From CAZIOH01 sp964540815 (lineage in GTDB: Bacteria > Myxococcota_A > Polyangia > Fen-1088), in the NCBI GenBank assembly GCA_964540815.1, contig CAZIOH010000108.1, positions 1 to 21,810 of the forward strand: a stretch of 21,810 nt of DNA, given 5' to 3'. Under the pieces are notes generated by a model. It was not told the DNA's origin, ran no database searches, and saw only the letters and a program-made list of their open reading frames with translations. Both the position numbers and the translations under genes were made by a program. This document shows, one piece after another, positions 6,747 through 14,633 of the stretch; positions within the stretch are counted from its first letter, which is position 1, and each line of letters starts with the position of its first letter.

Positions 6747-7406
6747 ATGCGCGTGGCAGCACGGTGGTTCAGGCTCTCGGCGGCGTTCACGGTGATTCTC
6801 GTGTGGGGAGCTTCGGGCTCTGGTCGCGCCCTCGCCAACCGGACGGGCGGCGCCGGCTCGGCCGGCAAGCTCGGCTCGATCGGCGACTCCGGGGTCCGGC
6901 CGTCCCTCCCGAGAACCCGGCTGGCCACCGCCGGCTCGGGCGTCCCGGCCTCCCGGAGGAAGCGGGTGTGCGTCGTGGCGGTCCAGCCCATCTCGGGCAA
7001 CGCCGGCCAGGTCGTGCGCGGAGCGGTGACCCGGATCGTGCGCGAGCACGGATACCGCACCCTCACCAGCCTACCCGCCTACGAGGGCACCGGGCAGTAC
7101 CCGGGCCTGGCGCGTGAGCACAACGTGCGGGCGTTCGTCACCGCGGATCTCGAGGAGCGCGGTGGCCGGAGCTCCCTCACCTTCCTGATCTGGAGCGGCG
7201 TCTCGGGCTCGGTGGTCGGACGCTGGTCCGTCGCGGCGCCAAGGCCCGAGCTGGTCGCGGCGATCGGCCGAGGCTTCTGGCGAAACCTCGGCTCGGCGGT
7301 GGTGCGGGCCAAGGCTCCCCCCTCGAGCGAGCTCGACGAGGCCCCCCCGGTTCGCATCGACGCGGAGGTGGACGAGGGACGGCCCCCGGTCGTCAGCCGA
7401 AACTGA
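6747..7406 (+). CDS. Secreted protein of unknown function, 219 aa
   Basis: The ATG at 6747 is four bases from a strong AGGAGG; a GTG one codon earlier is too close to it. Residues 1-30 form a signal peptide (basic start, hydrophobic core, cleavage near ALA). A Gly/Ser-rich low-complexity linker runs to about residue 70. The folded part, roughly 71-190, shows an alternating strand/helix pattern: KRVCVVAVQPISG, VRGAVTRIVREHGYRTLTSL, AREHNVRAFVTADLEER, SSLTFLIWSGVSGSVVGRWS and AIGRGFWRNLGSAV. This recalls the small alpha/beta N-terminal domains of exported proteins that begin with a VAVLP-like strand (TolB-N or CsgG-like), but I cannot assign it to a family. The last 30 residues are acidic and disordered. 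It is divergent from hemD and convergent with the lipoprotein gene that ends at 7429. Confidence 0.75.
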   Translation: MRVAARWFRLSAAFTVILVWGASGSGRALANRTGGAGSAGKLGSIGDSGVRPSLPRTRLATAGSGVPASRRKRVCVVAVQPISGNAGQVVRGAVTRIVREHGYRTLTSLPAYEGTGQYPGLAREHNVRAFVTADLEERGGRSSLTFLIWSGVSGSVVGRWSVAAPRPELVAAIGRGFWRNLGSAVVRAKAPPSSELDEAPPVRIDAEVDEGRPPVVSRN

Positions 7407-7428
7407 GTGTCCCCGAGGCCCACCGTCC

Positions 7429-7749
7429 TCAATGCACGACCGAGATCCGCCGCTCGAGCGACAGGATCGTGCTGCCATCGGGTGAATTTCCAGGTGGAAG
7501 CGACGATGGTCCACCTTCGGCCCCGCTGGGCGTCGCGGTCGGTGGATCGCTGCTCCCGTCTCGTCCGCGCGCGGGACTGGCATCCGCCAGCCCCGCGCCT
7601 GTCGAGGTTCGGCCCCCATCCGCCAGGCCGGTGTCCACGCCCCCATCCGCCTCTCCAATGTCCGAGATCGTCGGGCGTCCGGTGGATGAACCGCCTCCAC
7701 CACAGCCCAGCGCAACCAAGCCCATCATCAGCACCAGTGTCTTCTGCAT
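7429..7749 (-). CDS. Small low-complexity lipoprotein, 106 aa
   Basis: The frame is open from 7827, but the ATG at 7749 has a GAGGGG ribosome site and begins a lipoprotein-type signal: a short basic start, a hydrophobic stretch and Cys16 in VALGC, followed by GGGGSS. The lipobox is acceptable rather than ideal. The mature part is Gly/Ser/Pro/Asp-rich, with repeated ADGG/ADAS-type words and no predicted fold until a short C-terminal strand (STILSLERRISVV). Such anchored disordered proteins are common in myxobacteria, and no function can be assigned. It lies 128 bp downstream of the LuxR-type regulator on the same strand and 22 bp from the end of the convergent secreted-protein gene. Confidence 0.6.
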   Translation of the reverse strand: MQKTLVLMMGLVALGCGGGGSSTGRPTISDIGEADGGVDTGLADGGRTSTGAGLADASPARGRDGSSDPPTATPSGAEGGPSSLPPGNSPDGSTILSLERRISVVH

Positions 7750-7877
7750 CGCTCGCCCCTCAGCTCTTCCCGATCCCTCGATACCAAGGCCGGCCCATCG
7801 CATCCTCAGTACCTTCGCCACCCTCACGGATCAACCATGGAAAACCCCAGGTCCCCGCGTCCGGCCGGCCCTCGATG

Positions 7878-8888
7878 CTATTCGCGCCAGAACCTCGAGA
7901 TGAGCTCGCCGCGGTTCTCGGTGGCCGTCTTGCGAAAGAGGGCCGTCAGGTGAAACTCGACCGTGACCTCGGCGCATCCCAGCTTGGTGGCGATCTCCTT
8001 GTTGGTCTCCCCGGTGGCGAGGAGCCGAAGGACGTCAGTCTGGCGCCGGGAGAGCTGCCACTCGATGGCGACCTGCCGGAGCCTCGCCTCACCGTCCCTG
8101 CCCGAACGCCTGATGAGAACCAGCTTCAGGGGAGGGAGCCCCGACCCCTGTACGCCGAAGGTCACGGAACTGGGCGACGCGCGGGCCCTGGCGATCTCGG
8201 CGCGCGTCGAGGCTCCTTCGTGCTCCAGCCTGGAGCGTCCAGCGGGATTCATGTGCGCGATCCGCTCGCCGGCCAGCAAGAAGGCCGGGACGTCGATGCC
8301 GTCGAGCGCGGTGAAGAGCGCCTCGCGATGCTGCTGACCGGCACAGAGCCGACGCTCGAGCTTCAGGCGGGCGCGCAGAGGCCTGGTCAGAGCGCGCAGG
8401 ATCTCCCGATCCGCTGGCTCGAACGGACGGCTTCGCCACGCACCCAGCCAACCGAGCAGCGCCGGGCCATCGCACACCAGGACTCGGATCTGACCGGCCC
8501 TCTCGAGACCGAGCCTCGGCATCAGGTCCCGCGCGATCGGCGTGTGGTGGTAGCCCGGAGGCATCGTCGCTGGGTCGATCAGGGCCACGCGGTTGCGTTC
8601 CTGGGGCCTGGGACGTTCCGCATCGTAGGGCGCGTACTTGAGCGGCGCGCGGGCGAGAAACGCAGCCGTCTCCTGACGCACGCGCGGCGGGAGATCCCCG
8701 CTCGCGGCAAAGAGATCGAGCTCCCAGCCCCGGTCGGAACGCTTGGGTCGGTAGAGGGCGGCGAGATCGCACGCGAGGAGGGGCAACAGCCCCGAAGCAA
8801 CGCGTGGAGCGATCGGCTCGAAGTGCTCCCCGATGCGTTGCACGGTATCCACCAGCTCCCCCACCCCTCGACGACCACCCGCACCCAT
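7878..8888 (-). CDS. LuxR-type transcriptional regulator with GAF/PAS-like sensor region
   Basis: The last 60 residues (277-336) are a LuxR/FixJ-type helix-turn-helix: LSRRQTDVLRLLATGETNKE, then the second part with GCAEVTVEFHLTALFRKT as the recognition region. The first 180 residues look like a GAF domain (LACDLAALYRP, RGWELDLFAASGDLPP). Residues about 195-235 resemble a PAS entry segment (ALDGIDVPAFLLAGERIAHM). No receiver domain with a phosphorylatable Asp is seen, so it probably senses a ligand or redox state rather than a histidine kinase. The frame extends to a TTG at 8924, but that TTG is the start of a -35 box (TTGCCG). I therefore choose the ATG at 8888, seven bases after a TAGCAT -10 box, giving 336 aa. 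It is divergent from the hydrolase at 8958, a layout typical of a regulator controlling its neighbour and itself. Confidence 0.9.
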   Translation of the reverse strand: MGAGGRRGVGELVDTVQRIGEHFEPIAPRVASGLLPLLACDLAALYRPKRSDRGWELDLFAASGDLPPRVRQETAAFLARAPLKYAPYDAERPRPQERNRVALIDPATMPPGYHHTPIARDLMPRLGLERAGQIRVLVCDGPALLGWLGAWRSRPFEPADREILRALTRPLRARLKLERRLCAGQQHREALFTALDGIDVPAFLLAGERIAHMNPAGRSRLEHEGASTRAEIARARASPSSVTFGVQGSGLPPLKLVLIRRSGRDGEARLRQVAIEWQLSRRQTDVLRLLATGETNKEIATKLGCAEVTVEFHLTALFRKTATENRGELISRFWRE

Positions 8889-8895
8889 GCCGACG

Positions 8896-8924
8896 ATGCT
8901 ATCTTCCTCGACCGACGCCGGCAA
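8896..8924 (-). promoter_or_regulatory. Promoter giving a leaderless regulator mRNA
   Basis: Minus-strand TTGCCG (8924-8919), a 17-bp spacer and TAGCAT (8901-8896). Only seven bases separate the -10 box from the ATG at 8888, so transcription should begin at or within a base or two of the start codon. The -10 hexamer is identical to that of the TPR promoter at 3706-3711. Confidence 0.6.
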
Positions 8925-8957
8925 TCCCAGGCTGCCGGGTTGGTGAAGGGGGTCTCC

Positions 8958-9710
8958 ATGCCGATCGTGGTCCGACGGGGTTCAGACGGGTCAGGCGAGA
9001 AGGGTGCGTATCTCTTTGTTCATGGGAGCCCTGGTGATCACAGGGTGTTCGACAAGCTCGCGGCTCGGGCACCTCGCGACGCACATGTGGCCCTGGTCGA
9101 CCTACCGGACCATGGACGCGCCCCGGACGAGCTCGGTCTCGGGCTCGAGCCATTCGAGGAGGATCTGGTTGCTTGCGTCCAGGCTCTGCCCAAGGGGCGC
9201 ACCACCGTCGTCGGGAGCTCGTTCGGCGGTCACATCGCGGCGCGGCTCATGGCCCGCATCGCACCGAACGTCACGCGCGCCGTCCTCATCGATTCCTTCG
9301 CATCCGTGCCGGGCGAGATGGCCGCCCGCCAGTCCGCGCTGGCCGACCAGATCGAGATGGGTCAGCTCGACGGGCCGACGATGGAGGCCCTCGCGGTCGA
9401 TCTCTTCCTTGGTGGAGAGGGGGACCCTGGGGACGTGGAGGTGGTCCGGGCGACCGTGCGTGACTGTCCGCGGCCCCGGCTCGTTCGCTCGTGCCGAAGG
9501 CTGGCGCGGCTCCACGCTGCGCAGCTCGTTCGGTTCGATGTCCCGACCATCGTCATCCACAGCAAGGACGACGCCGCGGTCCCCTATGCGCTCGCACCCA
9601 CGCTGGCCGCGTGCGGAACCAACACCCGATTGCTCGGCCTCGACGGTCGCTCTCACTACCCGCAGATGACCAGGGTCGACACGGTCGCCGACATCGTCTT
9701 CGGAGCGTGA
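8958..9710 (+). CDS. Alpha/beta-fold hydrolase, 250 aa
   Basis: The product has the complete alpha/beta hydrolase signature: oxyanion loop FVHGSPG (20-26), ALVDLPDHGRA (45-55), nucleophile elbow VVGSSFGG with Ser88, the acid in HSKDDAAVP (Asp204 or Asp205) and the base in GRSHYPQ (His233). A helical lid (about 115-190) lies between. The size and HGSPG loop suit a small esterase, lactonase or C-C hydrolase; the substrate cannot be read from sequence. No signal peptide is present, so it is cytoplasmic. The ATG at 8958 has AGGGGG five bases upstream. The frame continues upstream to 7407, but that part is antisense to two other genes and is not protein. The gene is divergent from the LuxR-type regulator 70 bp away, which probably controls it. 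Confidence 0.92.
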   Translation: MPIVVRRGSDGSGEKGAYLFVHGSPGDHRVFDKLAARAPRDAHVALVDLPDHGRAPDELGLGLEPFEEDLVACVQALPKGRTTVVGSSFGGHIAARLMARIAPNVTRAVLIDSFASVPGEMAARQSALADQIEMGQLDGPTMEALAVDLFLGGEGDPGDVEVVRATVRDCPRPRLVRSCRRLARLHAAQLVRFDVPTIVIHSKDDAAVPYALAPTLAACGTNTRLLGLDGRSHYPQMTRVDTVADIVFGA

Positions 9711-9765
9711 GCGAGCTCGAGCACGCGCGCGGCGCCGGCAACCGGTGACCGGCAACCACGTCGGA

Positions 9766-9794
9766 TTGGCCGTCCCCGCGGCACCCGCGATAGA
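9766..9794 (+). promoter_or_regulatory. Possible promoter for the fumarase gene
   Basis: TTGGCC (9766-9771), a 17-bp spacer and GATAGA (9789-9794) precede the ATG at 9805 by ten bases. The match is moderate. If used, the leader would be only two to four bases, which fits the absence of a ribosome site. Confidence 0.35.
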
Positions 9795-9804
9795 GTGCGC
9801 CCCG

Positions 9805-11480
<1,676 letters not shown>

Positions 11481-11484
<4 letters not shown>

Positions 11485-12431
11485 GCGCCCGCGTGAACGC
11501 GCGGACCCACGACCGACGATCTCCCGCCGGAGGACTCATCCGCGGCGCACGCCGTCCCACCGGATGGGCGGTGCCGGGCCCCGTCCCCGCGGCCGAGGCG
11601 CCACCCGGCGCGGGCGTGGAGGCGCTCTGGCCGCGCGAGGACGAGGACCTGTGCTGGCTGGCCGGCCACTGGCGGATCCTGCAGCGCCGGGACGGCCATC
11701 GCTTCTCGCTCGACGATCTGGTGACCGCGGAGATGGCGGCGCGGCTCCACGCCGCGGAAGGCGCGCCTGGCGCAGGCGCCCGCTTCCTCGATCTCGGCTG
11801 CGGAATCGGCACCGTGCTGTTGTTCCTGGCCTGGCGATTCCCCGAGGCCGAGGTGACGGGGATCGAGGCCCAGACCCTGAGCGCGGGGCTCGCGCGCCGC
11901 TCGATCGCCTGGAACGGAGTCACGGAGCGGTGCTCGGTCCTCGACGGAGATCTGCGCGACCTGTCCGGACGCGGGACGCCCCACCGGAACGAGGCGCTGC
12001 TGCCCGATGGGGCGCGGTTCGAGCTGATCACCGGCACGCCGCCGTACTTCGCCCGCGGAGAGGGGACCGAGTCCGACCGGGTGCAGCGGGCGCCGTGCCG
12101 CTTCGAGCACCGAGGAGGTCTGGCCGACTATTGCGTGGCGGCCGCCGGGCGGCTGGCCGACACGGGCGCCTTCGTGGCCTGTGCCGCCGCGGGGCAATTC
12201 GCGGAGGTCGAGCCGGCGGCCGCCGCGGCGGGGCTGGCGGTGGAGCGGTGGCGGGAGATCATCCCCCGCGCCGGAAAGTCACCGCTGCTCGCGACCTTCA
12301 GCCTGCGCCCTGCCGCCCGTGTCGCCCGGCGCATCGACGAGCCGGCCTTGACGGTGCGCGACGTCGCCGGCCAGTGGACGCGCGAGTTCCTGCGGGTGCG
12401 GGCCGCGATGGGCATGCCCCCGCCCCCATGA
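11481..12431 (+). CDS. SAM-dependent methyltransferase, TrmN6/YfiC-like
   Basis: This is a 316-aa class I methyltransferase. Motif I is LDLGCGIGTVLLFLA (near residues 103-117), followed by VTGIEAQ as motif II. The region before motif I (GHRFSLDDLVTAEMAARL) matches the COG4123 family, whose E. coli member methylates N6 of A37 in tRNA-Val. Motif IV, normally (N/D)PPY in N6-adenine methyltransferases, reads TPPYF with Thr186 in the first position. A Pro/Ala-rich stretch of about 50 residues precedes the domain. The GTG at 11481 overlaps the fumarase stop as GTGA, indicating translational coupling; the frame is open far upstream but inside fumarase, so earlier starts are unlikely. A start further downstream within the Pro/Ala-rich stretch is possible. 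Substrate is not certain; tRNA or a protein glutamine are the main options. Confidence 0.85.
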
Positions 12432-12463
12432 GCGGAGGACATGAGCGGAGGACATGAGCGAGG
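12428..12463. repeat. 13-bp tandem repeat, two and a half copies
   Basis: ATGAGCGGAGGAC is repeated at 12428-12440 and 12441-12453, and a partial copy begins at 12454. The first copy contains the stop codon of the methyltransferase gene. Each copy places an ATG after a GGAGGAC, resembling a ribosome site with a start codon, but no gene-like frame follows directly. Confidence 0.8.
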
Positions 12464-12493
12464 TCAGGAGCGAGGCCAGAGGCGAGGCCAGGG
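12458..12493. repeat. 12-bp tandem repeat, three copies
   Basis: Units at 12458-12469, 12470-12481 and 12482-12493 share GCGAGGYCAGRR. It abuts the 13-bp repeat just upstream. Together they fill the start of the 132-bp spacer before the small gene at 12564. Confidence 0.75.
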
Positions 12494-12563
12494 GCGTTGC
12501 AAACCGAGCTTCGACGTCATCGAGCGGCCACGGGCGAGCCAGCGCCGTGCTAGGAAGGGTGAA

Positions 12564-12797
12564 ATGGGACCAGGTGCCAAGTACGAGGGTAGGTACGAGG
12601 GTCGGTACGAGGGTGCGCAGGTATTCTCGGCGACGACGTTCGGCAGGCGCGACAAGCTCGGAGAGGACGTGACGGCCTGGCTGCGCGCGCATCCCGGGAC
12701 CTTGCCCGTGCGGACCTGTGTCCTGCAATCGTCGGACAGCCGGTTTCACTGTCTCTCGATCGTTCTGTTCTGGCGCCGCGAGGAAGGCGGCACCTAG
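12564..12797 (+). CDS. Small protein of unknown function, 77 aa
   Basis: The ATG at 12564 follows AGGAAGGG at four bases. The frame is open from 12441, but the earlier part is tandem repeat and looks non-coding. Residues 7-17 are a YEGR-type repeat made by three in-frame 12-bp units. After that comes a compact domain: AQVFSATTFGRRDKLGEDVT, AWLRAHPGTLPV, then RTCVLQSSDSRFHCLSIVLF, ending with a few charged residues. The strand-helix-strand layout and the LQSSD..FHCLSIVLF block look conserved and recall short myxobacterial hypothetical proteins, though I cannot name the family. It has no signal peptide. It stands between a methyltransferase and Hsp15 on the same strand, with 48 bp to Hsp15, and may be co-transcribed with it. 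Confidence 0.7.
   Translation: MGPGAKYEGRYEGRYEGAQVFSATTFGRRDKLGEDVTAWLRAHPGTLPVRTCVLQSSDSRFHCLSIVLFWRREEGGT
12581..12616. repeat. In-frame 12-bp tandem repeat inside the 77-aa gene
   Basis: GTACGAGGGTNN is repeated at 12581-12592, 12593-12604 and 12605-12616. The unit length is a multiple of three, so copy changes add or remove four residues (YEGR) near the N-terminus without breaking the gene. Confidence 0.85.
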
Positions 12798-12845
12798 GAC
12801 GAGCCTGGCCCCGGCCGTCCTCCTTCGCGCACTGCCTGACGGATC

Positions 12846-13271
12846 ATGGCGGAAGCCCGAGTCGCGACACCTCCGGATTCCCCGCCCCCGCAGCTCCGGG
12901 TGAGGCTGGACAAGTGGCTGTGGGCGGCGCGATTCTTCAAGACCCGTTCCCGGGCGGGCGAGGCGGTCGACGGCGGCAAGATCGACATCGCTGGCGAGCG
13001 GGCCAAGCGCGCGCGCATCGTGCAGGTCGGAGAGACCATCACCATCCGCAGGCCTCCCTTCGAGCAGGTGGTGGTGGTTCGGGGCCTGTCCGAGACCCGG
13101 GGGCCCGCCTCGGTGGCCGCCGCGCTGTGGGAGGAGACCGCCGAGAGCCGCGCCGCCCGCGAGACCCTGGCGTTCCAGCTGAAGAACGCGCCCACCCTGT
13201 CGTTCGAGGGCGGTGGCCGCCCGACCAAGCGCGACCGCCGCGAGATCCAGAAGGTGAAGCACCGATGGTGA
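12846..13271 (+). CDS. hslR: Heat-shock protein 15, S4-domain RNA-binding protein
   Basis: The 141-aa product matches Hsp15: the S4 start VRLDKWLWAARFFKTRSRAG (about residues 18-37), the loop GGKIDIAGERAKRARIVQVGETITIRR split over residues 43-69, then RGLSETRGPASVAAALWEET and a basic tail (GRPTKRDRREIQKVKH). Hsp15 binds stalled 50S subunits carrying nascent chain and tRNA and helps recycle them. The N-terminal 17 residues are Pro/Ala-rich and extend slightly beyond the E. coli form. The ATG at 12846 has only a weak GGA upstream. It lies 48 bp after the 77-aa gene and 85 bp before the epimerase gene on the same strand. Confidence 0.95.
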   Translation: MAEARVATPPDSPPPQLRVRLDKWLWAARFFKTRSRAGEAVDGGKIDIAGERAKRARIVQVGETITIRRPPFEQVVVVRGLSETRGPASVAAALWEETAESRAARETLAFQLKNAPTLSFEGGGRPTKRDRREIQKVKHRW

Positions 13272-13356
13272 GCGCGAGCGCGAGGACGTCCGACCTGGGT
13301 TGGTCCGCCGGCCTCACCTGGTGGTCCTCCGGAGCCCGCGGAGAGCGGCAAGGGCC

Positions 13357-14559
13357 ATGTCGATGACGAACGAGCCGTCCGCCCGAGACACGAGCGCCCG
13401 CGTGGAGGCGGTGACCTTCGAGCCGCTCGCGGTGGCCCTGCGGGAGCCGTTCGTCATCGCCACCGGCGAGATGACGGCAACCCGCGCGGTGTGGGTCAAG
13501 GCCCGGATCGTCGGGCGAACGGGTGAGGCCGCGACCGGCTGGGGCGAGGCCGCCGCCCTGCCGCCCGTCACCTGGGAGGACCAGTCCGATCTGCTGGAGC
13601 TGATCTCGGCGGCGGCCCCGGAGCTCGCGGGCCTCGCCCTCGAGCTCGCCGCGCCCGACCGGCTCCGCGCGCGGCTGGACGTGCTCTTTCCCACCAGCCA
13701 CGTCGCCCGCGCCGCGGTCGAGTCGGCGATCCTCGACGGGTGGGCCCGGCTGATGGGCTGTCCAGTCGCGCAGTGGCTCGGCGCGCTGACGGCGCCCGCG
13801 GCGCTGGCGGCGCTTCCCGCATTCGCGCCCGCGACCATGGTCACGGACATGACGTTGCCCATCGCCGCGCCGGGGCACATGGCGAAGCTGGCGGCCGGCT
13901 ACCGGGAGGCGGGGTTCGTGGCCTTCAAGGTCAAGGTGGGACGGAGCTGGCGCGGCGATCTGCGGGCGCTGCGGGCGGTCGTCGCGGCGGTGCCGGATGC
14001 GCGCTTCCGGCTGGACGCCAACGCGGGCTTCACGGTCGGGGATGCGACGTCGTTGCTGCACGCGGCCCTCGACGCCGGCATGGCGCTCGAGTGCTTCGAG
14101 CAGCCGTGCGCCCGCGAGGACTGGCAAGGCATGGCGCGCATCACCGGTGAATCGCCGGTCCCCATCGTGGCCGACGAGTCCTTTCGCTCCGGCGTGGACC
14201 TCGAGCGCCTGCTCGGCATGCGCGCCGCCCACGCGGTGAACCTCAAGCTCGTGAAGCTGGGCGGGCCCCTGGCGGCCCTGGCCCTCGGGTGGCGCGCCCG
14301 GCAGCAGGGGCTCGGTCTCATGGCTGGCGCGATGGTGGAGACCCGCCTCGGGCTCGTGACCATGGGGCACGTGGTGGCCGCGCTCGGCGGGGTCGAATTC
14401 GTGGATCTGGACACCGCCTTCCTGCTCGGGGCCGAGCCATTCTCTGGCGGCTGGTCCATCGACGGGCCCCGCCTCACGCTCCTCGGCGGACCCGGGCTCG
14501 GGCTCGGGCTGCCGGGCACCCCACCGGCGACGGGACCCGCGCCACCACCTCCGAGGTGA
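13357..14559 (+). CDS. Dipeptide epimerase, L-Ala-D/L-Glu type (enolase superfamily)
   Basis: The 400-aa product belongs to the muconate-lactonising subgroup of the enolase superfamily. Catalytic and metal residues are all present: K191-x-K193 (FKVKVG), metal ligands D220 (LDANAGF), E248 (CFEQP) and D273 (VADES), the opposite-face base K297 (VNLKLVKLGG), and E328 in MVETRLGL. The end VEFVDLDTAFLL is typical of Ala-Glu epimerases (YcjG/YkfB), which act on dipeptides released from murein. Specificity within the group is not fixed by motifs, so related dipeptides or other substrates are possible. The frame is open from 13300; I chose the ATG at 13357, which follows AAGGG, with a second ATG at 13363 as an alternative. 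The C-terminal 30 residues are Gly/Pro-rich and probably disordered. No peptidoglycan genes adjoin it. Confidence 0.92.
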   Translation: MSMTNEPSARDTSARVEAVTFEPLAVALREPFVIATGEMTATRAVWVKARIVGRTGEAATGWGEAAALPPVTWEDQSDLLELISAAAPELAGLALELAAPDRLRARLDVLFPTSHVARAAVESAILDGWARLMGCPVAQWLGALTAPAALAALPAFAPATMVTDMTLPIAAPGHMAKLAAGYREAGFVAFKVKVGRSWRGDLRALRAVVAAVPDARFRLDANAGFTVGDATSLLHAALDAGMALECFEQPCAREDWQGMARITGESPVPIVADESFRSGVDLERLLGMRAAHAVNLKLVKLGGPLAALALGWRARQQGLGLMAGAMVETRLGLVTMGHVVAALGGVEFVDLDTAFLLGAEPFSGGWSIDGPRLTLLGGPGLGLGLPGTPPATGPAPPPPR

Positions 14560-14633
14560 GCGCGCGCGGCGCGGGACCGGCCTCGGTCGACCCGAGCCGA
14601 GCCCCGCCGCGGATCGAGTAGGCTTACGAGACC

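Noticed and set aside
7407..8957. Apparent 517-residue N-terminal extension of the alpha/beta hydrolase
   Set aside because: The extension is antisense to the lipoprotein and LuxR-type genes. The real protein begins at the ATG at 8958, which has its own ribosome site and aligns with the hydrolase fold.
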